Shown here piece after piece: positions 24,001 through 35,924 of a DNA stretch of 64,000 nt. Numbering within the stretch: the stretch's first letter is position 1; every line of letters begins with the position of its first letter. The DNA is from Cryptomeria japonica (taxonomy: Eukaryota; Streptophyta; Pinopsida; Cupressales; Cupressaceae). The DNA is taken from NCBI RefSeq assembly GCF_030272615.1, contig NC_081410.1, positions 220,709,415-220,773,414 on the forward strand, in the 5' to 3' direction. The notes under the pieces were generated by a model that was given only the letters and a program-made list of their open reading frames with translations, made no database searches and was not told the DNA's origin. The translations under genes and the position numbers were made by a program.

Positions 24001-25077
24001 TACTTGTGTTAGCTATCTCCTATGTTTGGGATATTGTGTCATGAGAGCTGCCTCATTGAGGGATCATTTAAGGATCTTCAAGTGGTCTTCCAATAGGTTC
24101 AAGTTGTGTTGGACACCTTTCATCTTCATCCTTTGTGTCATTAACCTCATTTTTTAGCCTTTTGTAGTCTCCCCTACCCTTGGTAGTGATCTCCTTTGCG
24201 AGTTGGTGTGAGGGAAAATTGGGTGTCTAGGAACTTTTGTTCCTTGATTGTTTTCATCATTTTGAAGTCTATTTTTTATTAAGGCTTCTTCCTTGCAACT
24301 CCTAATTTTTTGACATGTCTGGGGTACCAAACCCTAGCTTATATTTTTTCACTGGATAGGACTTATGTGCTAGAAATGAATTATAATGCCTAAGAAGGAC
24401 TACACCACCTAGCAGAGACTTTAACACTAGAACGAGACTCCAACACTATATTGGGACTCTAGAACCAATATTAAACACTTCAGAACTTGTGCTAGTGTCC
24501 TATCTTGGAGCTAGTGTTCTTTGGTGCCCTATTTTATTATTTGGTTAGGTCTCCTTATTGTTTCTCAAGTAAAAATTGTATATAAAAGTTGTTCATTTTT
24601 GCCTTGAGAGTCTTCCCATGTTGTCACATGTCATAAAAAAAGTGTCAAACCTTAATTTTTAGTGCACCTCTTTGCTTTTGGAATAATGTTGTTACTTGTA
24701 AGTGACCTTTCATTGTTCCCGTTGGCTAAGGGTTTATACTTCCTCGTAAGGTAATCTCTTGAAAATATTTTCTCTTATGCTTAGTTGATGTTCGATTTAT
24801 TTTATTGAGTTGATTAGATGTGGTTATTACCTTCTTTCTAATCCTTGTTTCAAAAATTGACAATGTGTCATCTAGTCAATGTAAGGAAACTTGCAGCCAT
24901 CTTTATGACAATTTCCACATAACCCATTCAATATTTCAATCAAATTAACACATAGAAGCCATATGCAAAGAATAGACAACATAACCATGAAAATGTGACA
25001 TAAGATATATCCTGGGAAAACCCTCATGAGGGAAAAACCCAGCCTCCAAAAGCATCATCCACCATGTATTATCAACA
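21100..25077. other. Long AT-rich stretch with no gene recognised
   Basis: Both strands show only short, stop-rich frames with no family motif. Compositional shifts near 22340 (GGGACATGTCCC palindrome at 22362-22373) and around 23480-24250 look like fragments of old LTRs, but no repeat partner lies in the window. The last 100 bases are probably the LINE 5' untranslated region. Confidence 0.5.
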
Positions 25078-26819
25078 ATGCGTCCATTACTTCTTATGGT
25101 GCGAAAACTCTCGCAACATCAAATGTGGGGAAATTTGAATTCAGCGAATGGAGGGATCAGCGCGACTGGTTTTTCCTCTGGTTCTGCAGCCTTTGTAGCT
25201 CAAGGACAACTTGTCTCTTTGGGATCTATGGGGGATGATGAGGATGGTTGAAAGGATGGGGACCCACAACATCGGGACCCTCCTCTTGACTTTACAAATA
25301 CTGAAAATTCTACAAAGGTGGGTCATGAGATCTTGAACGTTGAGTTGGAAAAGATGGTTGGAGACAAGGTGGTCAAATCCTGGAATAGTTTCTTTGCAAA
25401 CAAGCCTACTGGCAAATCTACCTTTCCCTCTGTGGAAGACATTTCTGATAGAAAGGTAGGCAAATTAGCTATTGTTGTACCGGATGTGGTCATAGATCAC
25501 AGTATTTCTCTTATGGCATTTTCTCTTGTGGGGAAATTTGTTGGACCCGAACCTAATATTGAAGTTGTTAGGTCTTTTGTGAAAAGAAAATGGAGGGTGA
25601 AAGGACAGGTTGATGTTTCAGCCCTGTCAAGAGGTTTTTTTGTCTTTTTCTTCTCCTCTGGTGAAGACTTGGAAATGGCTCTGAGTGGAGGACCCTAGAT
25701 GCTTGGGAAGTCTTCTTTATCTTTAAGAAAATGGTCTCCAAAAATGGAGCTCAATGACTCCTTTTTTGAATCCGCTCCGGTCTGGGTGTGGCTCCTTGGT
25801 TTACCGCTTGAATTTTGGTTGGAGGACATGTTTTCAAGCATTTCTAAATCCTTCAGGGAGCTTGTGGCTATAGATTCTATGACAACAACATGAAAGAGAC
25901 TAGTGTATGTGAGGATATGCATCAATATCTCATAGAACACAGACCTTCCTAGCTCTATCAAAATAAATTCCAAGCTAGGTAAGTGGGAACAAGTCATAGA
26001 GTTTGAATCCCTCCCTTTCGTGTGCTTTTCATGTAAGAAATGTGGACATTGGGCAAAGGCTTGTTCTAGTAACCCAAAGAATGCTCAAAAGAACAATAAT
26101 CATGTTAAATAGATCTGGAAAGAGAAGCTGAACAAAAATGAGGAGGGTAGATCGGAAGGAGGAACTGGATTCCCTAGTAACTCAAAAGATATAACAAGGG
26201 ATGAAAGGAAAGCTAGTCCTTCCAAGGAGAGTCCTCAGAAGGAAATCAGAAAGGATGAAGAGAATGTATTTGAAGTTAAAACAAGCAATGGCTTTGAAGC
26301 TTTATAGATTCAAGAAGAAGAAAATGTAATTATAGAAGAAATTCTTGAAGACGGTGAGATTGGAGACACAAATGAATCACAATATGAGATTCCAAAAGAA
26401 ACATAATAGGAATGTAATAAAGTATGTTCAAAGGACTCTGAAGCTCCAGATGTAATCTTTGAAGAAAAGACCCAATTTAGATTGCTCCAGGTTAACCTTA
26501 ACCCTCTATTCCAGAACTTTGGGACTGATTCGCCCACCTCATCTCAGCGAAAAGGAGAACCTTGAAATAGTAAGAAGTCTACATATAAAAATGAAGAAGA
26601 TGAAGAGTTAATAGAAGTGGGAAAAAAGAAAAAAAAAGGAAAACGGGGTGTATTAATGGGGTTAAAACTAGAACCAGATCTAAGGCGAATATTGGACTTT
26701 CCAAATCTCCACAGGGGCGCAAAACTATGAAGTGGCATAGGGACCAGGAGAGAAAAGAAAATATAGCTAATGGAAGGCAGCGAACCATTCAGGAATCCTG
26801 CTCCCAGGTTTCCAAATGA
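25078..26819 (+). pseudogene. LINE ORF1: DUF4283-like domain and CCHC zinc knuckle
   Basis: The frame starts at ATG 25078-25080 and can be followed for about 580 codons. A DUF4283-like domain occupies about 25330-25990 (VSALSRGFFVFFFSSGEDLE is typical text), followed by a zinc knuckle CFSCKKCGHWAKAC at about 26020-26061 with all four ligands, then a charged tail. It would bind element RNA in a ribonucleoprotein particle. Stops are at about 25251, 25696, 25891, 25930, 26111, 26305 and 26405-26410; a frameshift near 26650 leads to the final frame, whose TGA (26817-26819) overlaps the ORF2 ATG in the sequence ATGA. Confidence 0.82.
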
Positions 26820-29800
26820 AGGTAATCTCTTGGAACATTAGAGGCCTAAATGGTCTCCATAAGCAGGATGTGCTCAGGAATTTTATCTGAGATAATAAGC
26901 CGGACATTATCCTGGTTCAGGAAACTAAAATGAGTAAGGAAAAAGTAGAAAAATTAAAATTCTTTAAACTTGGAGGTGTGTGTGGCAGTAGTTCTAATGG
27001 AGCATCTAGTGCGGTTGTCATATTTTGGAATAAGAAAACTATTGATGGAGACCTGATTGATGAAGATGGTAATATCATTTCAATGAGAGTCAAATGCATT
27101 GTTGAAGGACAGGACTGGGTGGTTACCAACATTTATGCCCCCAACTCTAAAGCTTCTCGGAGCAAGTTTTGGAACAAAATCCAGCAAAAAAGAGGGACTT
27201 TTACCCAGGATAGTTGGCTTTTGATGGGAGATTTCAACACTCCTCTACAAGAAATTGAAAAATTTGGTGGAATTCAAGCTCAACTGGATAGCAGGATTGA
27301 TCTTATGGACTTTATCAATGCCAATGCCCTCATTGACGTTGACCTTTCTGGAGCTTCCTACACTTGGTCTAATCGAAGGGATGGAGGAGAACTTATTCAA
27401 GTAAGGCTTGATAGATCTCTTATTACTCCTAACTGGGTCCTTAAGTATAGATGCTCTCTATCTGTTATTAACAGAATTAGATCAGACCATTATCCTATTT
27501 CTTTTGTTGTTAATTCTATTAAGGGCAAACATTGCTTTCTCTTCCGGTTTGAAAAAATGTGGATCTCACACCCTTCCTTGGAAGCTTCCATTTCCAAATG
27601 GTGGAATATAACTGTGGATGGTTCTGCCATGTTCAAAGTTGTAAAAAAGTTAAGAAACATCAAAGATAACATCAAGGTTTGGAATAAAAAGGTTTTTGGG
27701 GATATTTTTGAATCTAAGAGGAAGCTCAAGGAGGAATTAGAACATATTCAAAATTCTATTCAAAAACATGGTTATAAGAATGTCCCCAAGGCTAAAGAAG
27801 ATGAGGTTCTAGCCAAATTACACAGCACTATTTCAAGAGAAGAAATTTACTGGAGGCAGACATCTAGGGCAATTTGGTTAGAGGTTGGTGACAGAAATAC
27901 TAAATTCTTCCATATGACATCAATGAAGCATAAAGTGGAAAGTAGAATTTCCAGATTGATTGTTAATGATAAAACTCTTGTCAAAGATGATGATATAGCT
28001 GATGAAGCTGTAAGGTTCTTCTCTAACCTTCTGACTGGTAGCAAGGAACTTGACCTTGTTAAGTAACAAGATCTGGTTGAAAATATTCCTAAGATTATTA
28101 GACCTAATCAGAATAGGATTTTATCTGTCATCCCCTTAGTTGATGAAATTAAAAGAGTTGTTTTCTCCTTCCAAGGGGATAAGGCACCGAGCCCGGATGG
28201 CTTCCCCATGTTTTTCTTTTAGGAATATTGGCACATTGTTGGGGTTGATGTTGTCACTGTTGCCAAAGAATTCTTTGGTTCCAGAATAATTCTTAAAGAA
28301 ATCAACTCTACCTTCATTGCTCTAATTCCTAAGGTGGCTGGAGTTGATTCTATGGGTAATTTTAGGCCAATAAGTCTATGCAATTCTTTTTACAAGATAA
28401 TCTCAAAAGTCCTGACTTCTAGATTATTGGTTTTTCTTCCTCTTGTTATCTCTGAGGAGCAAAAAGGATTTGTCCCGGGTAGGCAGATTTTGGACTCTCT
28501 AATTCTTGTGCATGAGAATATCAATTCTCTTAATGCTACAAACAAAGAGGGATTCCTCATAAAGCTAGATTTGGCAAAAGCCTATGACAGAGTTGAATGG
28601 CAGGTTCTTTTTAGGATCATAGAAGCCTTTGGATTTGATGAGAAGGTTATCAAAATCACTAGAGAGCTGATATCTACGCTGAATTTTTCTATTCTTGTTA
28701 ATGGATCTCCTTCCAGATTTTTTAAGTCTTCAAGGGGTCTCAGGCAAGGAGATCCTATCTCGCCCATTCTTTTCACTATTTTGGTAGAATGTTTGAGTGG
28801 ATTGATTCAAAATTTGAAGGAGAAAAGGATCATCAAAGGATTGCAACCCTCTTCAGGTAATTTCTTCTACACTCATCAATAGTTTGTTGATGATACTATA
28901 TTATTGGGATACTCTTCTGTGAGTGAAGCTTCTACCTTCAAAAATGCTCTCAGCTCTTATTCCCTTGCTATTGGTAAGCTGGTTAACTGGGAGAAATATG
29001 ATATTTACTTCATCAACACCCCCTAGTTGAGGCAGCAGAGGATTGCTAACATAATTGGTTGTAAGGTTGAGTTGCTCCCCTCTACTTATTTGGGCCTCCC
29101 TCTTGGTTTGGCTCCTCCAAACTCTTTTTGGAATTCTTTGATTGATAAGTTCAACAAAAAAATGGCTGGATTGAAAGTCTCTATGTTGTCGCAGGTTGGT
29201 AAGCTCTAGCTTCTTCAAGCTACCCTTCAAAATCTACCTGTTTATGCTCTTAGTTTGTTTAGTATACCGGTCAAATTTGTAGAAGCATTAGAAAGAATTC
29301 AGAAAAGATTTCTTTTTTCTAGTGTGGAAGATAAGAAAAGGATTGCTTTGGTTGCTTGAGATAAAGTTTGTGGTCCTAAAAGTAGTGGGGGATTATGTAT
29401 CAAATCCCTTAAACCTTTCAATAAAGCTTTGTTAGCCAAATAGGTTTGGAGGGCCTATGGGATTAAGAGAGATTGGAGTAGGGTGTGGTTTGACAAATAC
29501 ATCCATAATCAGCCCATTCATTCCCTTCTCTATTCTAAAGATATCCTTGCTGGATCTTTTATTTAGAATAGTATGATAAAATCTATTAAAGTTGCTAAAG
29601 CTAGAGCTGGTTGGGTCCTTGGCAAAGGTAACAAAATCAGATTTTGGGAGGATGTTTGGATCAGAGATGAGCCTCTTTTTAACCAGGATTGCAGCCATAT
29701 CATTGAAGATTGTAGAAGGAGGTTTTGTTCTATGGTAGGTAATTATTGGGAGGAGAATAAATGGGTTAGACTTGATGCTTTTTATGTTGGATTCTCTTCG

Positions 29801-30838
29801 CTCCAGCTTGATTTGTTGTCCTTTTCTGTTAGCAAAGACTCAGATGATGTCTTCTTATGGAAGAGTAATCCTAGGGGTACTTTTACTATTGCTTCTGCTT
29901 ACAAAAAGATATCAACTCAGGCTTGTAACCCTATATGGACTAAAGTTTGGAATAGATTCCTCATTCCTAAAGTTAATATGTTTTTCTGGCTTGCCACTCA
30001 TAACAAGATTCTCACTATTGATAGCCTGGTCAAAAGAGGATTTATGATCCCTAATAGGTACGAGTTATGTCAAAAAGAGGCTGAGTCTGTGGATCATTTG
30101 TTCATTCACTGTTCTTTTACCTGAGAAATCTGGGGTAAGTGTGGACGCAATGGAAAGTTGATTAGGTTATGCAGAATAGTTTTAAGGAAGTCCTTTGGCA
30201 TTAGATTTTCCTTACCAAGCTTCCCATCATCAAGACTCTTTGGTCCTTTCTTCTTCCTATGACCTGTTGGCATATTTGGAAGGAGAGAAATAATAGAATT
30301 TTTAGGGAGACTAAGTGTTCTTCTCAAGTGGTCTTTGAAAATATTTGTAGGGCTATTAAAGGAAACATCAACACCATTCACAAAAGCAATAAGCAGTGTA
30401 GTTATATTAACATGAATGATAATGATAAAAGGATTCTTACAGAATGGAAATTATTGAATAAGGTTTGGAAGTCTAATCTGAAGAGTAGAAGAGATAATGT
30501 GGTTTGGAGGTTCCCTCCTCATGATTGGGTGATGGTGAACTTTGATGGTGCTGCTAAAGGAAATCTGGGTAATGCTGGTGGGGGAGGTGTTATCTGAAAT
30601 TCTCATGGCTTTTGTGTTGTTGTGATTGCTTCTCCCTTTGGAATTCAAAACAACCATGTTGCAGAAGCTCTGGAAATGTTAAAATGTCTTCAGCTTGCTC
30701 AAGGTTTGAATTTTTAAAAAAATTGGCTAGAGGGGGATTCCCTTAATATAATTCAAGTTATTAAAGGTATTAGTTCCACTTCTTGGAATATCCAAAATAT
30801 CATTGATAAGGCAAAAAAAATGTTAGATTCTTGTGATA
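26816..30838 (+). pseudogene. LINE ORF2, main part: endonuclease, reverse transcriptase, zinc-binding region, start of RNase H
   Basis: ATG 26816 overlaps the ORF1 stop. The endonuclease (to about 27500) shows SWNIRGLNG, QETK, LMGDFN and SDHYPI. The RT shows SPDGFPMFFF near 28190, PISLCNSFYKII, KLDLAKAYDRVEW near 28570, GLRQGDPISP, and FVDD at 28888-28899 in place of the usual F/YADD. A zf-RVT region (about 29870-30120) holds LCQKEAESVDHLFIHC. RNase H starts near 30535 (VNFDGAAKGN, HVAEALEML, EGDSLNIIQ) and is cut at 30838 by an LTR element. Stops include 26888, 28064, 28220, 28880, 29024, 29207, 29358, 29442, 29564 and 30121; one frameshift lies between 30125 and 30235. The protein would nick DNA and copy the element RNA at the target. 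Confidence 0.9.
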
Positions 30839-30843
30839 GTGTG
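30839..30843 (+). repeat. Target-site duplication GTGTG, left copy
   Basis: GTGTG flanks the inserted LTR element on the left and recurs at 35925-35929. Removing the element and one copy restores the RNase H frame. Confidence 0.85.
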
Positions 30844-31313
30844 TGTGAGATTTTGCCAAGATCAAGAGCTCAATGAAATGTACAAAATAGAGACATAATA
30901 TGAGACAAGAATAAACTATATTCTCATCAATAGAAAATGATCAATAATCAAATTACATACAATGTAGATGAGCCTGCTTATATAGGCAAGGCTAGGGATA
31001 TGTGAGCACACAAACATGACATGTGGCTCAATAAGAAACAAGGGTAGGTAGGAAATAGGTGTGGGTAGGTAGGAGAAATAATATAATAGTCCACATGAGG
31101 TGGATCACCCACTGAATGTGGAGTGTAACAACAAGAGTGGAGTGTAACAACAAGATCAACACCATAAAAGGTGGAATTTCTCCTACACACACTATCCCAA
31201 TGTGGCACAAACACCCAAGTGTCTCATACCCAAACTACTATGAAATGCATTATCCTAAGTAAACTTAAGTAAGGTGTAATAATATCCATGATGAATAATT
31301 ATTTACACCAACA
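30844..31313 (-). repeat. 3' LTR of the gag-only element
   Basis: 470 bases, TGTGAGATTTTGCC to CACCAACA on the plus strand. A TATATAA-type box lies in GCTTATATAGG (about 30975, minus strand). Confidence 0.92.
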
Positions 31314-31325
31314 CCCCCCCTTAAG
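31314..31325 (-). promoter_or_regulatory. Polypurine tract of the gag-only element
   Basis: On the minus strand ACTTAAGGGGGGG abuts the 3' LTR. Several further C-runs on the plus strand at 31495-31620 are G-runs on the element strand. Confidence 0.8.
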
Positions 31326-31682
31326 TGCAACTTAGGGGAATGCACTTAAGTCTACAATGCAACTAAGCAATGCAAGATGGGTCCCGGCTATGAGGCCATG
31401 TTAGGTACCCATATACAAATGCAAATGCATGCAAACCAATGCAATGAAATCTCTCACAAAGTGGGGAAAGAGAGAAAAACCCAATGGGAAAAAACCCTCC
31501 CCCAAAAGAGAGATGAAGAACATACAAGAGAACTCTCATAGAAGAATGTGAAGGACAAAACCCCATGTGAGGAAAAAGTCCCCCCCATATGAGAGAAGAA
31601 GAGAAGCTAGGAAGCCCCCCCTCAATGTGGAATTTGCACCAATGATAGAAGCTCGATGTATGAAGAAACTGCTCCACGAACG

Positions 31683-33812
31683 TCAAACAACATTCCTCCC
31701 CTTAGGAAGAAACAAAACCAAAGGTGTATCCATGAGGTCTCCCCAATCATGAAGGGAAGATGTATGAAGAAAACTCATGATGAAAGGAATCTCTAAAAAC
31801 TGCTCAAGTGTCCCCATGTCGATGCTGAAAGATACCCCCTCCAAAGGTGGTAAAGTGTGCCACACTGCTGAAAAAGGCACTCCAAGATCTAATGGAGATG
31901 GATGTAGCACATGTCCCAAAGACTCACATGTCTCCTCAAAAAATAAAGAGACCTCCTCCAATTGTTGTACATAAGTATCCACAATCATGTCAACCTCGAA
32001 AGAATGATCATGTAGAGAATGAACAAGAGGGTCAGAGTGTTCCCTCGCAACAATCGAAGAAGGATCACCTTCATCAAAGAGAAGATGAATGTCATCAATG
32101 ATGTCTCCCAAATCTGCAATGTAGGATTCAATAAATAAACCTGCAATATCTGTCAAGTAATCATCCCATGAATCTGAAGCTGGAAGACAATGAATATCCT
32201 ACTGCACTGAATCACATGAAGGCAAAACTGTCACACTATCCGCATCATCAGGTGCAATAGGTGATGTGATATCAATATGAGGAGATGAAATACAAGACTC
32301 AAGAATGGGGTCACATGTGAGAATCCCCATGTTCAAGTGTCCAAAGTTCTCCTCAAAATCTGAACCATCACTAGAAGTGTGATCATAATATGTAGAATCA
32401 TCAAATGTGAAATCATCATCATCAACAAAATCTGAAAAGGAGTATAACCGAGATGCATGATCAACCACCCCAGTCGCAATGATAGCTCTAGTCTCCAAGT
32501 CTCTAATGAAAACTAAGTTAGGTGTGAACTCCACAACTCTCTTAGTTGCGCCATGTGTGATTTGATAGATAGAAAGGAGATTGTTTGTCAAGTGGGGTAC
32601 ACACAACACATCATTGAAGGAGTTGTCCCCAATGTCAATAGATCCTTTCCCAATCACATCCATGTATGTATGATTGCCCATCAAAATTTGTGGCATGGTG
32701 CAAGGCTCAAATGTAGAGAACATAGATTGCAAAGATGCCATATGATGAGAAGCCCCTGAATCTAGAAGCCATCTCTCTGAATCATGACTGATAGTAGCAC
32801 ATAGAGCTTTTCCTTTTCTTGTTCCAAAAGAGTGAGTCTTCCTACTTGTAGAAGCCATGAATGCTTGCCCTTTTCCTTTTGAATGTGAGGAAGTGGAAGT
32901 TGATGAATCATCCTTCTTGTAGACTTTAGGCAAATCAATGTTATGCTTTTTGATGATATGTGTGAGCTCATCAATCTTCTTAGAATGGCAATGATGCTCC
33001 TCATGACCAATCTTTTTACAATAAGCACAAGTAGGTCTCTCCCTCTTTGGTGAATTATCTCTCTTGGAAGAGGATGAATCTCCTTGTTGTGGAGAAGATG
33101 TTGCTTTTTCTTTAGGCTTTGATTGCCATTTCTTCTTGTTTGAGTTGTCCTTTCCTTGATTTCCTTTGTTCCCTTGATTTGCCACTAATGCTTGAGACTT
33201 AGAAGCCTTAAGAATGCCCATGCTTATCAACTTAGTTTGTTCCATCATCAACATTTCATTGAAAGCATCAAATGTAGGCATTTTGTAGCTTGAACCCATT
33301 GTCATCCTATGGGTTTGGAAGCTAGAAACAAATGCTGCATATTCTTGTGGAAGCTTGCCTATCAAGTTGAATATCAATTGAGTATCCTTCTTATCAATGC
33401 CACAATCTTTGAGTTGTGCCCTCAACTCATTTGCCTTAGTGACATAATCTTGTATAGTATCAAAGTTCTTGGGATCTAACATGGTGAGATCACTATCAAT
33501 TTGATATCCCCTAATCTCATCAACTTGACCATACAAGTCTTGAAACTTTTGCCAAGCATCCTTGATTAGAGTACATTTCTCAATATGAAAAATGAGATCC
33601 TTTGATACATACTTTCTTAAGGTACCAATTGCCATGATATTTTTAGTGAGCCAATCTAAGTGACCAACTGGATCAGCCTTAGGATCAGCTGGAGCAATAA
33701 TAGTTCCATCAATGTAATGAGTGAGTCCTTTTTCCATAAGTTTACTCCATGCATCAATTTTCCAAGTAGCATAGTTATGTGGAGTTAAGAGAGGAAACTT
33801 AGAAGAACCCAT
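31683..33812 (-). CDS. Copia-type Gag-protease polyprotein with acidic tail (one TAG inside)
   Basis: The start is set at the ATG of MGSSKFPLLTPHNYATWK (33810-33812), since upstream codons are leader. Residues 1-220 form the Copia gag core (UBN2-like), with YVSKDLIFHIEKC and LPQEYAAFVSSF. A Lys/Ser/Gln-rich stretch and the CCHC knuckle CAYCKKIGHEEHHC follow (about residues 260-275). The protease active site is LLDSGASHHM (about 352-361). Near residue 490 FGHLNMGIL looks like the beginning of the GAG-pre-integrase domain, after which homology to pol stops and an acidic tail follows. The first stop is TAG at 32199; the same frame continues 157 codons to 31683 with similar composition. The protein would form the virus-like particle. 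537 codons without a stop is exceptional in this window. Confidence 0.85.
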
Positions 33813-34443
33813 AGCAGCAAAAAGGAAGGAACACAAAAGCACAAGAGACAGCCCCCCCAAATTCACTCAATCAAAGTACCCCCCCAAAGTGATGATTTTG
33901 GCACTTTATACTTAGTGCGATTACAATGAGCCACTTGCAAAACAAGGCAAAGTGCACTTATGATGCAAATTTTGCAACTTCTCAAATGCGATACAAGAGA
34001 CTTCAATCAATAGTGCACCGAATCTAACTGAGATTCAAGCAAATATACAAGTACCAAGAGAGCCAAAAATGGCCAAAATCTGAAAGTACAATTTCTACTT
34101 ACAATGGAATCAATCTGATAGCATCATGTGAAAGTAGATGAAAAAATACACACTTTCAAAAAAAACGGCACCTGAAAAGGAGGTCGTATGACCCCAAACG
34201 AAGCCTCTGAAGTTGCAAAAACTGGGATTACTCAGGTATAGTCACCAAAAACTGCATTTTCTGAAAAATCCGTGCATCAAAATCAAAAAATTTCTTCACC
34301 ACTGTGGAGAGCATGAAATTCTAGCCCATTTCAAAATAAATTACACCCAAAAAGGAGCAAAAATGAGCAAGTTATGGCCATTTGAAGTTGAACTGCAAAA
34401 TCAAAAATGCAAATGAGAGGGGCCTGCCAAATTTTTGAAAAAT

Positions 34444-34615
34444 GCTGACGTGGTACTGATGTCAGCAAGTCACTGGGTTAAATTTGACGGCCGTATGACC
34501 GTCGCAAAAACTTTGCCTCTCTGCTGACTGGTCGTCCGTACTGTACGGACAGATGACGTGTCAGATGACGTGTCAGATGACTGTGCAGGTGACTGTGTAG
34601 TCCGTACTGTACGGA
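34444..34615. promoter_or_regulatory. TGACG motif cluster and paired palindromes in the leader
   Basis: TGACG occurs at 34446, 34485, 34554 and 34566, the last two in a 12-base direct repeat AGATGACGTGTC. A 17-base palindrome GTCCGTACTGTACGGAC spans 34534-34550 and its 15-base core recurs at 34601-34615. TGACG pairs are known binding sites of plant TGA-type bZIP factors (as-1 elements). A regulatory role here is inferred. Confidence 0.5.
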
Positions 34616-34619
34616 TTTG

Positions 34620-35156
34620 CTAACTGGGCGCTGTGCAGTGGAATACGAAAAAGCTGATTGTGTAAGCCATGTGGTGTCTGCGTGGTGGTCGTATGGATGA
34701 TGTGGCGGATGACTGAGCGTATGAAAGGTACAGTTTAACATGCGGGCCAGTGGCCGCCTGCCACATGGCGGGCGCGGGATTCACCAGTCTGGGTGGTCGC
34801 AGGCACCGAAGAGGAGGAGCGAGCGCCAGAGAGTGGCACGTGGGAGGAGCTGCAAAGGTTCCCGATGGGCGGCGCGGCAGGGAGGTAGCGGGCGCCGAAG
34901 TCGGGTGGAGTCGGCGCGGCGGCGACGTCGGCGGCGCGGGAGCAGCGACCGGCGGCGGCGGTGGTGACATGCGGCGAGGACGGGAGCACGCGGTCTGCGG
35001 CACGAACGATGGGACGTAGCACTGCGGCCGACGACAGAGACCTGCAGAAAGGGTACGACAGGCATAGACTTGCAAGTACGGCAGATCACGGGGGGGGTCT
35101 GCGGACCCCCCAAAAACTTGCTTTTTGATTTTTTTTTTTTTCTTTCGACTTTTCAA
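34620..35156 (-). other. GC-rich block with a 178-codon Pro/Arg/Ala-rich open frame
   Basis: Unlike everything around it, this block is rich in G, C and CpG. The minus-strand frame is open for 178 codons from 35156 to 34620 but is low complexity, and two other frames are also open, as expected from GC-rich DNA with few stop triplets. It may be a captured host fragment or a structured leader. I do not claim a protein. Confidence 0.35.
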
Positions 35157-35431
35157 TTTTTTTATTTATTTTTTTCGAAATAACTTCAGAAAAATAAAAC
35201 TTTTTTTTTCGAAAAATAGGTAAAAAAATTTGAAAATCCGTACGATTATAGTAAAATTGGTGAAAAAAAAATTTCTCACCAAAATAGGCCGACTTTATAA
35301 CCAAAATTCATGGAAACGGCCTTTTGGACGCAATGGCGGGGTCGGATCTGGTCTAGGATGCCTCCAAAAGATGCTGCTCCTCAGATCTACCTCTTGACAT
35401 TGCAATAATGCCTCTTCAAGACGAATCAATG

Positions 35432-35454
35432 AAGCCCCAATGGCTCTGATACCA
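35432..35454 (-). promoter_or_regulatory. Primer binding site of the gag-only element
   Basis: On the minus strand TGGTATCAGAGCCATTGGGG begins right after the 5' LTR, complementary to initiator methionine tRNA. Confidence 0.9.
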
Positions 35455-35924
35455 TGTGAGATTTTGCCAAGATCAAGAGCTCAATGAAATGTACAAAATA
35501 GAGACATAATATGAGACAAGAATAAACTATATTCTCATCAATAGAAAATGATCAATAATCAAATTACATACAATGTAGATGAGTTTGTTTATATAGGCAA
35601 GGCTAGGGATATGTGAGCACACAAACATGACATGTGGCTCAATAAGAAACAAGGGTAGGTAGGAAATAGGTGTGGGTAGGTAAGAGAAATAATATAATAG
35701 TCCACATGAGGTGGATCACCCACTGAATGTGGAGTGTAACAACAAGAGTGGAGTGTGACAACAAGATCAACACCATAAAAGGTGGAATTTCTCCTACACA
35801 CACTATCCCAATGTGGCACAAACACCCAAGTGTCTCATACCCAAACTACTATGAAATGCATTATCCTAAGTAAACTTAAGTAAGGTGTAATAATATCCAT
35901 GATAAATAATTATTTACACCAACA
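35455..35924 (-). repeat. 5' LTR of the gag-only element
   Basis: 470 bases, matching 30844-31313 with six transition differences. Confidence 0.92.

Larger units (their letters stand above)
33813..35431 (-). other. Leader of the gag-only element
   Basis: About 1.6 kb lies between the primer site and the gag ATG. From the gag side it holds AT-rich sequence, then a cluster of TGACG motifs and palindromes (34440-34620), a GC-rich block (34735-35095) and a T/A homopolymer-rich stretch (35120-35290). Confidence 0.7.
30844..35924 (-). mobile_element. Non-autonomous Ty1/Copia-type element with gag-protease only
   Basis: Two 470-base LTRs flank 4,141 bases. Read on the minus strand, the order is LTR, initiator tRNA-Met primer site, 1.6 kb leader, a gag-protease frame, a polypurine tract and LTR. 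Integrase, RT and RNase H are absent, so movement would need enzymes from a related Copia element. This matches the described TR-GAG type of element. The LTRs differ at six positions by my count, all transitions. The five-base duplication GTGTG is perfect. Confidence 0.92.

Noticed and set aside
34740-35113. Several overlapping open frames on both strands
   Set aside because: GC-rich DNA lacks stop triplets; the translations are low-complexity Arg/Gly/Pro runs.
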